From assembly GCA_917880885.1 (NCBI GenBank), contig OU862908.1, positions 54,519,819 to 54,583,818 of the forward strand: DNA of 64,000 nt. Reading direction: 5' to 3'. A program made the translations under genes and the position numbers. Every line of letters begins with the position of its first letter. Position 1 is the stretch's first letter. Source of the DNA: Limnephilus marmoratus. Lineage: Eukaryota; Arthropoda; Insecta; Trichoptera; Limnephilidae. A model generated the notes under the pieces. It was not told the DNA's origin. It searched no databases and was given only the letters and a program-made list of their open reading frames with translations. Below, in pieces: positions 23,228-34,200 of this stretch.

Positions 23228-23705
23228 AAATAAACAAACAAATAAATAAATGTTTATGAGAAATGGAAAGGCTTATAGAGGTATTGAAAGAAGAGTAATT
23301 TTAGGTAACTCCATTAATTAAGGACTGAATTTCATTGGCACTAACAAAAAACTGTCCAAAAAAAACGAAACTGATGTATGGCAGAGAGTCATGGAACTGG
23401 CAGAGGAAGGATGAAAGTAGACGGAATGCTGTAGAAATGAGATCCATGGGGAGTACGTGTGGTAAAACCATGTATGATCGTGTGAGAAATGCGGAAATCA
23501 AAATGTGACGCCCGAGGAAGACGGAGCATGATCAAGTGAATCAGATACTTGAGTAGGGTCATGTCAAGAATCAGAATAATAGAAGAGTATTTATGGGACA
23601 ATGTATGAATACAGATCGTGTGCCAAGACCGAGTTGTTTAATGATCTGTCCTCTCTACCTACCCCTGCGGAGAAACGGCGTGTTGGTTAGTTAGTTAGTT
23701 ACGGA
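23228..23705 (+). pseudogene. LINE C-terminal part, resuming after the insertion
   Basis: Fragments read NGKAYRGIERRVILGN, then VWQRVMELAEEG, KTMYDRVRNAEI, RPRKTWHDQVNQIL with damage, and CQDRVV-like. After the stop region come CCTGCGGAGAAACGGCG and (GTTA)n at 23690-23701. This is the post-RT region (G-RPRKTW-x-DQV) of the same LINE whose YADD region is at 22090. Related 3' ends are at 32085, 44125 (-) and 53745 (-). Confidence 0.75.
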
Positions 23706-24218
23706 CAAAATTATTTATTCGTATTTCGTGTGTACTCCCACCAACAAACAATTAAATTCATCTTAATATTTTAAAGAATAATGTACATAATGTAAAAAGT
23801 GTTGTGTTCTAAAATATTTTAATTAGCGCCTTCTATGAACTCGAAGATTAGAAATTGTGCTACGTTTAACTTTAATTTTAATATGAATCTTTTAATTACA
23901 AATAAACTGTATAATAAAACTAATAATGACGATCATCTTTATGGTAGGTACATCATTGTTAGCCAACTTTTCACGTCGGTAGTCAAACTTGTACTTGTGA
24001 TTGATTTATTATGTCGCAAAATGATGGAACACTAATCGTGAAAACCTTTTCTACGGCGACGCATAAATATTATATGCGCCGATAGACAATACCCTTCAAA
24101 AGGTAAAGCCATTACACGTGTTCTTACGCCCTGGTGAGTTGCTTTCAATATTGGATTATGTTTTTGCAACTAAATAATAGTCAAAATAATATCTTCTTTC
24201 TGAAAAAGCGGAGTTTGT
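23706..24218. other. No gene recognised
   Basis: AT-rich spacer up to the TTAA-flanked element. Confidence 0.4.
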
Positions 24219-24222
24219 TTAA

Positions 24223-24406
24223 AGGTGAACGTCCACAGGTCCGCACCAGCCGCAACGCACGCACGGCACGCATTAACGGCACACAATAACCATCGTTTCA
24301 GACTTTTGCACAAATAATATTTGTACTAATTCATAAAAAGATTTAAAAAAAACCGTTTTGTGCTGTGCGTGCGTTGCGGCTGGCGTGGACCTGTGAACGT
24401 ACACCT
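24223..24406. mobile_element. 184-bp inverted-repeat element flanked by TTAA
   Basis: Left end AGGTGAACGTCCACAGGTCC and right end (inverted) AGGTGTACGTTCACAGGTCC pair over about 48 nt, through GCCGCAACGCACGCAC. TTAA flanks both ends (24219-24222 and 24407-24410). TTAA targeting suggests a piggyBac- or Kolobok-type transposase. The element has no coding capacity. The GC-rich arms stand out from the AT-rich loop. Confidence 0.85.
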
Positions 24407-24689
24407 TTAAGCCATAATTTAGTCGAATTACTGAATAAAATTTCAACAGTTTCTTTCGGGCTCAATATTGTAATTATTAGTTCGATTACGACAGCTCTCT
24501 TGTTCACTATCAGTATTCTCGTTAAAAGATCCAAATTTATTTATGCATGTTAAACTGATTGTTAATAAACTTGTAGGTAACTTCATTAGCGTTCGTATTT
24601 GATTTAATATCACAACGATCATTCATAATAGTAACGACATTTAAAAAAAAAAAATTGTTCCTGTATGCAAACTAAAAACACTTATAATC

Positions 24690-25115
24690 AATTTGGGAGG
24701 CGGGTATGCGTACCATCGCCCCGGGAACCATTTATTAGATAACCAACACCTCTTCCATGGATACATTTGTTCGCTATATTTGGTGAACCAGCAGGGTTGC
24801 CCGGGTTCATGGGGTGAGGTTTTGCCAAGTATTGGCAGTGGATGAGTCTGCCCACCAACTGCATGGCATACTGGATCGGGTGAGAATTGTTGAGGGAGAC
24901 CTTTCCCTCATCAAAACAAACATCACCTTTCACCGCAGTGAGAATGATGGATTCATTCGTCCGTAACTCCTTGACATCACCCAGATTCCTACCCAATCCT
25001 CATACCCTTTTCCTTCCAAGAACTTTCTCTCCTTCCTTTCCTAAAACGACCCCCATGTAGCATTCCCAAAGATAACATATTTATTTTCTTCAGGGCCTCC
25101 TGTGTGAGGCCAGAT
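24690..25115 (+). mobile_element. SINE family B, long form
   Basis: Contains the family start (GGAGGCGGG), the block GGTTGCCCGGGTTCATGGGG, an extra middle block of about 130 nt not in short copies (CTGCCCACCAACTGCATGGC, later CACCGCAGTGAGAATGATGG), then the pyrimidine-rich stretch and the LINE-shared tail. Same organisation as the copy at 44882-45245. Confidence 0.85.
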
Positions 25116-26889
25116 GCAGGATGGCCCGAAGGCCAACGTCCCTCTATTAGGATGTCAAAATCTCTACCTTTTGTTGGCTCGGTTTTGAGTTCTGAACATG
25201 GATGTGCCAACCAATCGACATTTTTTAAAAATTTTCTTTATTCATTGCATAAATATTATGGTTACATTAATTAGTGGATTTTTCGACCACCATGTTAGGC
25301 CCGTGTTCGGCCCGTGTTACGGTGGTCGATAAGTTTATAATTTATAAAATCTACCTACACTAAAGACAACTTTGTATTTCTCCTTTCTCGAACTATCACA
25401 TTTTCTTTATTTTGCTTTCATCTTCGATTCCTTTTCCTTATGATAGTAATTGTATTACGACTTTCTTTTCTTATTTTCCATCTTAACTCTGCGAGAACTT
25501 TTCGATTTTAAAAGTAGCAAAACTTTTTTTACTGGTTTATTAGAACAAAATGGTTTCACGACTTCCTCAGTCGTTGCGGCGAATGCAACGGGCGCAAAAA
25601 CAGCTCGATTTTATATATTTTATAGAGGATTTTTTTTTCAAAACCGGTTTTGTGTGGAAATACTGCAAGGTCTGTACTGACCTAACAAATTTTGCAGGTA
25701 GTTATTGTGTGTTCTCGTGATTGGATGCTTGTTAGAAAGTATGTTCGAGGTAGTTGTTTTTGTCGTTGTTTGTAAAAAAATGCTTATTAGACATTGCTGG
25801 TTTGGCAGCATTCATAATCCACGATGTATTGCGTCCCGAGTGGAAGACTGACAAGAGAAGTTTGTTCGTAGTTGCTCATCGACAGTTAGCTATTCCACAC
25901 ATGTCTCACAAATATCTCAAAAGTACCATTTTATTCAATCATGTGTTTAATGGTTTCATTTGTTTTATTCAATTATATATAAGGTCTGCGCAGACCTTGT
26001 TGCACCACTTGATACCTCTCGAATATCGCTCGTAGGAAGGTTATGTGACATTTTACTATGGTATTGTTTTGTCTACTGGTTTTGTCCAATGGTATATGAT
26101 TTTTTGATTACCGGACAACACAATACATAACACAGAGGCACGCTGAAAACCAGCTACTTTCCAGGAGAAATCCTGAATTGTAGCTGAGCTGTGACTGTTC
26201 GCGCGTTTTTTTTATATGGGATTGATTGGGTATTGCATTCGCGGACTTGGTGGGTAGATATGTCAAAATCCTGAATTTATCCCACCTACCTAATCTTTCC
26301 TTCCAAAATGTCACCATAAAACTTGGAGAGGTGACAGTGTGCTTTCCTGCTCAGTACAAAATAACATCTCAGACAGGGCGCATGTATCGTAACCATTTGT
26401 TATAAGAATATTGCGAATTTTAAACAGTGAGAAGTGTACACCAAAACTGGAGATCAGTGCTCAATCTGTGCTTCTCTAATTTTCCAAAAGCACAGATCTG
26501 AACTATCGACTGACTATCCATCAAGTTTTGCGAGTGTATGCTATTTCATCGTCCCGTGTAACTTAGCGTTTTCACGTAGTTTCGGGACTGGTCCTTCGAG
26601 GGCTGCATAGGCTTTGCTCTTGCAGCATTTACCGCCAATTAACAGTGGAGTCGCAGTTTCGCGACACCAGTGACCTTTTCATCTATAAAATCAATGATAA
26701 AAGAAAAAAATGTCGATTGTTAAAAAAATAAATCTATTGATGATTAAACGTTTTTTACATTATATTATATTAAATCAACACACCTGTGAAAAGCGATATA
26801 AAGTCATGAGAAGTGATACAAAAACTACTTTAAATAGGATACGTTAGGTTGTGGGCTATTTTTTCATCACTTTTGATAACTTTACATCA
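25116..26889. other. No gene recognised
   Basis: Holds the second copy of the repeat at 17166 (25225-25315, GGATTTTTCGACCACC). The rest is AT-rich with frames up to 93 codons (25754-26035) that match nothing I know. Confidence 0.4.
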
Positions 26890-27077
26890 TTTAAAATAAA
26901 ACAATAACTTTGTAAACACCACTTTTATTTTATATACTTCATGCCGACCGGGTTTCGCTACAACTGTAGCTTATTTTTCCATACTGCCCTGAAGAAGCTT
27001 CGGTTGTATCGAAAGCCGGTCGGCATAAAGTATAAAACATAAAAGTGGTGTTTACAAAGTTATTGTTTTATTTTAAA
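26890..27077. repeat. Penelope-like inverted terminal repeat pair
   Basis: Arms 26890-26957 and 27010-27077 are inverted with a few mismatches (TAAAACAATAACTTTGTAAA and so on). The right arm carries CTGAAGA and GAAAGCCGGTC. The left arm on minus carries a perfect stem GCTACA/TGTAGC followed by GAAACCCGGTC. Stem I is TGCC/GGCA. The element at 27078 abuts it directly. Confidence 0.65.
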
Positions 27078-27625
27078 CTAGCTGGTCCGACGAACTTAGT
27101 ACCACCTTAGAATCAATAACTGTTGTGTTAACTTATTAGCTGAATGAAATTCAGTTTAATAAATTAAAAAATACAAAATGAAGCAATTATCGATGCGCAA
27201 CTGTCCGTGTTTTGTTTTTGTCAGTATCAAAGATGGCGTTGCGTACTGATTTATATTTTTTAACTTTTTCCCTTACTTACGGGAATTCATTTCCTTTCTA
27301 CGTGTGAGGGAGATTTATCATAATTATTGTATTTTTTCCTTTGGAGTTTTTTTGAATTTTTAGAATACACTCACTTTTACTTAAATTATATTTACCCCAA
27401 TATTGCTGTAGCTCTTTCAAAAGATGAGAATTCGTTCCATACAAAATGTATGAGGAAAATAACTTTTTTCATAGTTATTTTTTTCGTGAATTTTTCCGAT
27501 GTTTTAATAGCTCTTCTGCCATTCGGGGCGGAGACAAATCCAACAAATCAAAGATCATAAAAATTGGTCCAGCCGTTCTTGACTTACAAATGGTGTATCT
27601 AAACCGACTTTGTTTTATAATAATA
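27078..27625 (+). mobile_element. RTE-type non-autonomous retroelement
   Basis: Begins CTAGCTGGTCCGACGAACTT and ends AAATTGGTCCAGCCGTTCTT, ACCGACTTTGTTTTATA. This pairing of head and 'ccagccgttcttgagttataaa' tail is characteristic of small RTE-derived elements in insects. The last 215 nt recur at 40229-40440. No coding. Confidence 0.75.
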
Positions 27626-27800
27626 ATAATAATGTTTATTCCAGGATGTGGGGAGGATAGTGCAATCCCACACATCCCATAAAGTTGTACATATTTACAC
27701 AACAGATAAAGTAAAAAAGTAAATAGAACAAACAAATATAAAAGACATAAGCGATAATAGAAATAAAATAAATAATCAATTATAATGTAGGACGTGGTCT
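27626..27800 (-). repeat. LINE 3'-tail-like sequence with (AAT)n
   Basis: (AAT)n at 27620-27633 followed by GTTTATTCCAGGATGTGGGG looks like a LINE 3' UTR read backwards, as at 63676. No coding remains. Confidence 0.45.
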
Positions 27801-28021
27801 GGAGTGAGCTCGGGCCCAGCGCTCGCTCAGAAGTGGGGCTTGGTGCTGGAAGATGCTTTATGTATTAAGATTATAAAGTCACATCACAAAGTATCTCCTT
27901 CATAAGAACGAAGACTTTATGTCACTTTTTAAAGGGTGTGTTGAAGTGCCACTGTATTGAGTTATTGTGAGCAATCATATTTTTTAAACGTGAATACTCC
28001 CCAAGATTCTTCTTTGCTCTT

Positions 28022-28102
28022 AACCGTCTGGAACCAGTGAGACTATAGCATCTCCAATATTTGGGGTATGTTGTGAGACTGAAGATACAGGGGATGGTAA
28101 GG

Positions 28103-28188
<86 letters not shown>

Positions 28189-28735
28189 TGAGCTCCACAC
28201 AGGAGGCCTTGAGGAAAACAATTTCCCTCAGGGCCTATGTCATCTTTGGGGATGCTGTATGGAGGGTAGTTTAAGGGGTGGGTAGGAATCTGGGGTTCAG
28301 TGGGTCTTGGTCATCCGCCTCCAAGACCTAGACAAACCTCACCCCATGAACCCGGGCACCCCTGCTAAATCACCAAACGTAGCGAACCACTTGGGGTGAC
28401 CTATGGCAGAGGTGTTGGTTATCCAATAAAGGTTCCTGGGGTGGTGGTACCCATTCCCGCCTCCCAAATTGAAGATGGTGAAGAGGAACGTGATAAAGTA
28501 CCAGGTTATTCAGACTTGGTAAACAAACACCGTTTTACCATTTCAAGCAATTCGGCTTCAATTCTGTTGGTCATTTGCTCCCGAACGAGCTGAAAATATG
28601 CTTTGTATTATTTATGAAACAACAAAAATTAATAGAAAAAAAATTCTTGCACACGCCGAATTTTGAACCCGTGATATATGGATATGTAGTCAAGAGACTT
28701 ACCTCCTCGACCACGGAAGCCGTGGTAAAATAAAA
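28022..28735 (-). mobile_element. SINE family A copy, split by a SINE B insertion
   Basis: 28022-28103 is the 3' end on minus (GTCTGGAACCAGTGAGACTA). 28480-28735 is the body and tRNA-like head (B box region GAACCCGTGA; TCCTCGACCACGGAAGCC at the 5' end). The two halves join across the SINE B at 28105-28478. GATGGTAAG (28093-28101) and GATGGTGAAG (28475-28484) look like the duplication made by the SINE B insertion. Confidence 0.8.
28105..28478 (-). mobile_element. SINE family B, short form, with 81-nt poly-A
   Basis: On minus it runs from GGAGGCGGGAATGGGTACC through GGATAACCAACACCTCTGCC, GGGTGCCCGGGTTCATGGGG and CCAGATTCCTACCCACCCC to the tail GGCCTCCTGTGTGGAGCTCA and an uninterrupted poly-A of 81 nt (poly-T 28105-28185 on +). 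The tail length and intact body indicate recent retrotransposition. The poly-Phe and poly-Lys frames here are artefacts. Confidence 0.9.
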
Positions 28736-29600
28736 ATAAAAATATATTTAAAAAAAAAGATGTAACATAATACATATTATTTCCTTTAGTTTTGCATAAG
28801 CCAATGATGTTCAAAGAAATTATTTATTATCAATTGCGCAGTATTTTCTCCACCCAGAACCACATCCCTTCTACTAGATGTACGCAATTCTTGAGAACAT
28901 CGCATAACATTCATGTAATTTATAGAAACGAATTTCAAGCCAACCCTACAGTCGCTATCTAACCACTGATGATTAAAGTTTTCCCAAGAAACGCGCACTC
29001 GTTGTTCATGTTATTCTTTAATCTTTCAACAAAAAATATACCAAGTGAATTGTTTTGCACACCAAGGTATTTCCATTCCTGCTGCTTTCAACATATTATT
29101 ACAACCGTATATAATGTTTTTATTAATCTTTCATAATGTAGGAAAAAATTATCGTCCATCTCTTTTTCGCAATATTTTTTCGATAACATTATTCAGTTTC
29201 AGAGAATTAATATTCCGTCTTCTATCTTTCCCATCCTTTTATCGCCTTCAAAAACGTGATTCTTGCTTTATTTCATTTTTGACCTTACCCCATTTTCGCT
29301 AGAGTCGCGAAATTTATCGCCAAGGTTGACGATATTAAATTGACATAAAAGGACAAGCACAATTTTAAATAGTATCTATTGAGACTATGATATTTATGTG
29401 ACTTTGATACTAAACGAATGAACTATAATTTTTTTGTTTAGTTTTATGTCACCCAGTGCAATTGTTGATTTACTACCAAGACTTTGTTAATTTAAAATCC
29501 AATCTGCGATGTGAAAGTGGATGTCAGTACCAACTGTCTCCAGCAAACTTGCTGCTTTGGCGTATAAACCACATCTTCTCTCCAACCCCTATTACTCCAC
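28736..29600. other. No gene recognised
   Basis: AT-rich; the frames at 28786-28998 (-) and 29045-29302 (+) show no known motif. Confidence 0.4.
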
Positions 29601-29689
29601 CCTCTGGGGAAACGGCGAAATGTAAATTAAAGAAATTAGTTGCTATCACTTTAATAAACACTTTAATATTAAAGCCACAACTAATAGTA

Positions 29690-30335
29690 TTCAAACTAAT
29701 TTTCAACATAAAAAAATGGTTGAGTATTGAAGAGTTGAGCGCAGAAATAGAAGGATTTATGCTTGCCATTCAAGATAGAGTCATTAATACTAAAAATTAT
29801 AGGAACCAAATAATCAAAGATACAAATCAAATTGATGATTTATGAAGAAAATGTTTGGCTATTCCGGAAACTATATAACATATTATATCGGGATGTTCTG
29901 TATTAGCGCCGTCCGTCCGAGTATACATTTAGGCACAATCAGGTTTTAAAAATAATTCACCAAAGTTTGGTCATTAAACATATCTAGATTGACTGCCGTA
30001 ATATAGTATCGTATTATGAATATGAACCAATAACTTATATCATTGATATCGCTATTCCAAATTCCTGTAATATCTGAAAAATCTGTTTCTGAAAAAAAAA
30101 GAAAATATACAGATTTAGGAAATGAGATTAAAAGAATTTGGCATTCTCAGACTATAAAAATATTACCATTTTTATTTCGGCTACTGGTATTATACATAGC
30201 TCTCTCATTCAAAATTTAGGCATATTAGATTTGTCACATAATTTATATATAAAAATGCAAAAATCAGTCATTTTAAATACAGTAGGATTTATAGGTCCAA
30301 TTAGGAGTTCTACCGAGCCGAACCCTCCGTTATGA
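29690..30335 (+). pseudogene. C-terminal region of an R2/R4-like LINE (zinc knuckle and endonuclease end)
   Basis: Reads SIEELSAEIEGFMLAIQDRV and INTKNYRNQIIKD. After a stop codon it reads RKCLAIPETI, stop, HIISGCSVLAPS, then in another frame EYTFRHNQVLKIIHQSLVIK, later IDIAIPN, and finally ISATGIIHSSLIQNLG with QKSVILNT. EGF-x2-AIQDxV...CRxC...PETIQHI-x-GC...(R)HNQV...IDIAIPN is the C-terminal layout of LINEs with a restriction-like endonuclease. The conserved D of IDIAIP belongs to that domain. At least two internal stops and two frameshifts make it dead. Clade by pattern memory, hence uncertain. Confidence 0.75.
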
Positions 30336-30339
30336 AAAT

Positions 30340-32084
30340 ATCTGGAGTCAGTGAATTATTTTCCCATTTTGTCTATGTAAGGTTGACATGTTGTTCTTGT
30401 ATTGTTTTGTATTTATTATATATGGTGCAATTGCATAGCTTGAATTGACTAGATGATTTTTGGAAAAGTGTGTGAAAGGGTTTAGTTTTTCCTGTAGGGA
30501 AGATTTAACCCGGACATAAAATCTGAAGATTAATAATACAGTTACCCTTAATTACCAATTGTTTTTATAAATGGAATGTGTTTTGATGAACCTGATTCAA
30601 AAAATCGAAAATCACAAAGTTTTTTTTAAATGTTAATAAAAAACATTGTTGATTGAAAGGGAAAAGCTGGAAGATTTTTACCACTAACGTAAAAATTTCT
30701 ATTCGTGAATTTCCGCCTCCATCAAAAACCATTTTCGTCGAAAAGACAATTCTTAAAATTGAGTTGATAATTTTTCCGCTCGCTCACGCTTTTATTGGGT
30801 ACAAATTAAATTATTCTCGTGGATTGGCTATTTACATTTCAAGTTAGTTCATTTCACAGATTTACATCTCGAAGGCCGGGTCGATCAAAAACACTGTTTA
30901 TTATTCCGTTCATCTGAAAAATCACCTTTAAAAAATAATTAAATTCTTACTCATTTTGTCGGAATTGATTTCTAATGAAATTTTTAAATTTACATCGGGT
31001 AAGATTGTTTTGCTTTAAATTGCTTCGTCTAAGTATTTCTAGATCCACTCTCTTCAAGGTTTTCTGAGTAAATTAATATATCGATCACGGCTATAAAGGA
31101 TAAAATTGTACATTTTCAGGAGAGCAAACAGAGAGTTTTTTTTTATTTTTTCAAAATTACTAATGTTTTCGTAGACGTATAACTACGACTTTTTATTTTA
31201 ATATAACATTGAATGAATTTTTCAGAATACTTAATAATATTATTTATATATTATTCATAATAGTATTTAATTTATTTTTAATTTTTTCTATATCGTCTTA
31301 AAATGAACGTCGTAAATCGTCGTTCATCGTAGCTCATAATATATATATATATATACTTTTATATATATATAAAAATTGACATCAAAAAAGGAATAAATTA
31401 TACATTTATTACTAAATTTAAAAAAACATATATATATATAATATTATTTAGTAATAAATGTATAATTTATTCCTTTTTTGATGTCAACTTTTATTTAATA
31501 TTATACGGCAACTCGTTAACTCGTTTATAAATTTACCTCTTTTTAATTAAATATGTACCTAATACAAAAGAAAAACTTTAAAATTAAAATAAATTGATGA
31601 TAATTGCATTATCTGTGTAAAATAGTTTTTGAGTTTCATCTTGTAATTAGATGAATGTATTAATTTTTCCAAGAGCAAAAATTCTTAAAATTTTTAACTT
31701 ATTTATAATCTAAGAATCGTAATGTTGATACATTAATATTTTATAGCAATTTATTATTCTCTAAATATGCTTCCAACGAACATAACTCAGAAACGATTAA
31801 GCGTACCTAAAAATCTTTTCGTGTTTTTGTATGAAAACTCTTTTAATTTTGAACTTTTACAATAAACAAAAAAATAAAATTATATATTTTTTATATCTGT
31901 TGCTAGAGCCATTTTGTTAGTAGATAAATACATGTTGTGAATATATCAACTAATACTAGGCGTGTAGCTAACAGAACTGTAAAAATCGATGATATATATT
32001 TTAAATCGGTATTGGTTTGGTTCATGAAAGAAGTGAATATTTTTGATTATTGTTGAATATTTGAAAAAATGAGGCTGAATATAA
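30340..32084. other. No gene recognised; contains a perfect hairpin
   Basis: Very AT-rich. Besides the inverted repeat at 31376-31487 and (AT)n flanking it, I see no element or exon. Confidence 0.4.
31376..31487. repeat. 42-nt perfect inverted repeat
   Basis: 31376-31417 (TTGACATCAAAAAAGGAATA and on) is the exact reverse complement of 31446-31487, with a 28-nt AT-rich loop. (AT)n runs border it. Small fold-back element or hairpin. Confidence 0.8.
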
Positions 32085-32275
32085 CGTAAATAATATTTAT
32101 GATATGACGCGGAAGTGGGAAACTGTGACGTGTCAGGACGATATTGCAGAATCAAGTAAATCAAATATTTGAGTCGGGTCGTGTCAAGGGTCGGAATAAA
32201 CGAGCATCCACGAGAAGATGGATGATTTTGAATAAAAAAGGAGCATCTGCCAGAACAGGTTATTTTGGTTTCCAA
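32085..32275 (+). pseudogene. LINE C-terminal scrap (same type as 23228)
   Basis: RKWETVTCQDDIAESSKSNI and the following bases align with the RPRKTWHDQVNQILESGHVK region at 53880-53985 (-) and 23500-23600. Heavily mutated. Confidence 0.6.
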
Positions 32276-32504
32276 ATATATTTTTATTAGGTAGTTACGT
32301 TTTTCTACATAGTCTATTTTTGTGTAAGATTTAGTACTATGATTATCAGCATGGATTTTGGGTTGGATTGAGAACTCATTATTTCTGTGTTCACTACGTA
32401 CTGGAAGTAAGACTGGATGTAAGACTCGAATATAAAAAAATGTGAATAGCAGTCAAGACTTTCACTTAGTATTATCAGCCATCTGTCGTAATAATCTTAT
32501 ATAC

Positions 32505-32560
32505 TACTAGCTGGTACCCGGCATGCGTTGCAATGCCATTCAAAGAAATTAATTGATTCT
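32505..32560 (+). mobile_element. Head of an RTE-type short element
   Basis: CTAGCTGGTACCCGGCATGC followed by GTTGCAATGCC has the same head design as 22306 and 27078. The following C-rich sequence (32570-32725) is probably part of it, but has no second copy here. Confidence 0.5.
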
Positions 32561-32819
32561 CCCTGCATGTCCTTTCCCGTGCGTCACCGTTCACCCCTCG
32601 AGTCCCCTTCCCATCCCACATTTCCCTTCCACCTTTCACGGCTTCCCCCTCCCGCATCTTTCCTCCCAAGAGCCCCACCTCCCCCCTTCCCTTCCCCCTC
32701 CTGCCTTTCCTCCCTGCCGCTAAAATATATGAAATACATACATTTTAATTTGTATGAATTTCAAAACGCCAGAGCTTACCATTACAGCATATAACCTTTC
32801 CGGGCGTACGCACAACAAA

Positions 32820-33116
32820 TCACCAAAGTTAAAAATTAATTTTTCAATAATGTCTAATTCCGGAATATATAAAATCAAATGTAATGATTGTTCATCATTT
32901 TATATTGGAAAAACAACTCATAATTTTGAAATCAGAATCAAAGAACATTTAAAGTGTCTTAATAATAATAATTTTTCTGAGTTCGCTAACCATATCATTG
33001 AAAATAACCATAGTTTTGAAAAAAATACAGGGATAAATATTCTTCATATTAATCATAAAGGAAAACGTTTAGATAACTTAGAAGCCTTGGAAATAAAAAA
33101 AATCCCTTATAATTAA
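32820..33116 (+). pseudogene. Penelope-like element endonuclease (GIY-YIG) remnant
   Basis: The frame 32754-33116 holds SGIYKIKCNDCSSFYIGKTT (residues 36-55) with GIY at 37-39, a Cys pair CNDC at 43-46 and YIG at 50-52. It continues with Arg 61, KEH (63-65), ANHIIENNH and LDNLEALEI. A CxxC between GIY and YIG is the hallmark of the Penelope-type GIY-YIG endonuclease, which nicks the target for RT priming. The upstream RT domain is missing. Residues before about 25 are not family-like. It is an unbroken but isolated domain, and may be linked with the hammerhead-bearing palindromes in this window. Confidence 0.85.
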
Positions 33117-33896
33117 TTAATCTATTATTATCAACACATAAAAATATTGTCTTATAGCCCAATCATGGATATGTTCCCCTACCCACCCACTCCCACCATT
33201 GAATATGTTCACAATTTTCTCTTAATCATAACTGTAACATTAACGCTCTCCCTCTAACATTCATTTTTACATATTTCCCTTTCAAACCACCTTCTGCTTC
33301 TTTTTTAATGCTTACTACGGGGCGTTAAGAGTTCTAATTTGTCACTGCCCCTGAATGCTGATTTGTATTTCATTTCTGTTAAATTCGCCGTTCATAAAAA
33401 GAGAAAGTTTGCAACAGATCTGTCAACAATAGATACTGAGAATTTTACCACCAATAATAAAACTGTATTGCTCTCAACATGAATAATCCTATATTAACAA
33501 GTTATCCTTGCTTCCAAGATACTATCTATAATACACGCATTAATCAAACAACAAAGTCACTCAATTAGTATTCCCTTCTAAGACATGTGCTGCCTGAATT
33601 ATTAAGTTCATTTGGTCTTTTCATGTATTTCTACATTCAGACGGGAATTATTAATAAATCACTTAGTATTTTGACTCCTTATCTGAACATGATATACACC
33701 AAGAATTATACTAAAATAAATTCCTCAAGTTTCACAGAGGAGTGCTCCTTGAATTCGTTTGTATTTTCATGTAACAAGGTCTTCATTTATGTACCTATCA
33801 AAAATCAAATTAAATGAAATTCACAAGTTTCCGAAATAATAAAGCGCGAACAAAAATAGAAGCTTTTCAATAATAATTGTTTCGGAGAAGGTTTGC
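33117..33896. other. No gene recognised
   Basis: The first part may be 3' UTR of the Penelope-like remnant (moderately C-rich, 33160-33300). No other signal. Confidence 0.4.
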
Positions 33897-34200
33897 GTTC
33901 ACCATTCCGACTCGTGTAACTGTCCTTGAAATGACTTTTGATATATTTATTTACGGGACTAACCAGGTACATCCGAACCTTCCCTTCATCTTATTCTTAC
34001 CCTTATCATCCCCCAACCTCGCTTGCTTCCGTCTTATAACTTATACTCTTAGTATCGCCCTCGTGAACGACCGCCATTTAGTCTCGTAACGTTCCTTGAA
34101 ATGGCTTTTGCTGTATTTAGTTACCAGGATAGTCAGGTACTTCCCCTCCTTCTCGTCTTGGCCAATTTCCGTCGGCTTCATAACTTTGCTCATTTGGGAA
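33897..34200 (+). mobile_element. Two diverged SINE A body fragments in tandem
   Basis: 33925-34010 (TGAAATGACTTTTGATAT, CCAGGTACATCCGAACCTTC) and 34090-34190 (TGAAATGGCTTTTGCTGTAT, TCAGGTACTTCCCCTCC) both match the SINE A body around its GGCTTTAGCC and CAGGTACTTCCC segments. Heads and tails are not recognisable. Confidence 0.55.

Noticed and set aside
26560..26690. Structured non-coding RNA suggested by higher GC
   Set aside because: I could not draw a convincing fold and no known RNA motif is present.
27922..28285. Poly-Lys and poly-Phe ORFs
   Set aside because: Translation of the 81-nt poly-T/poly-A of SINE B.
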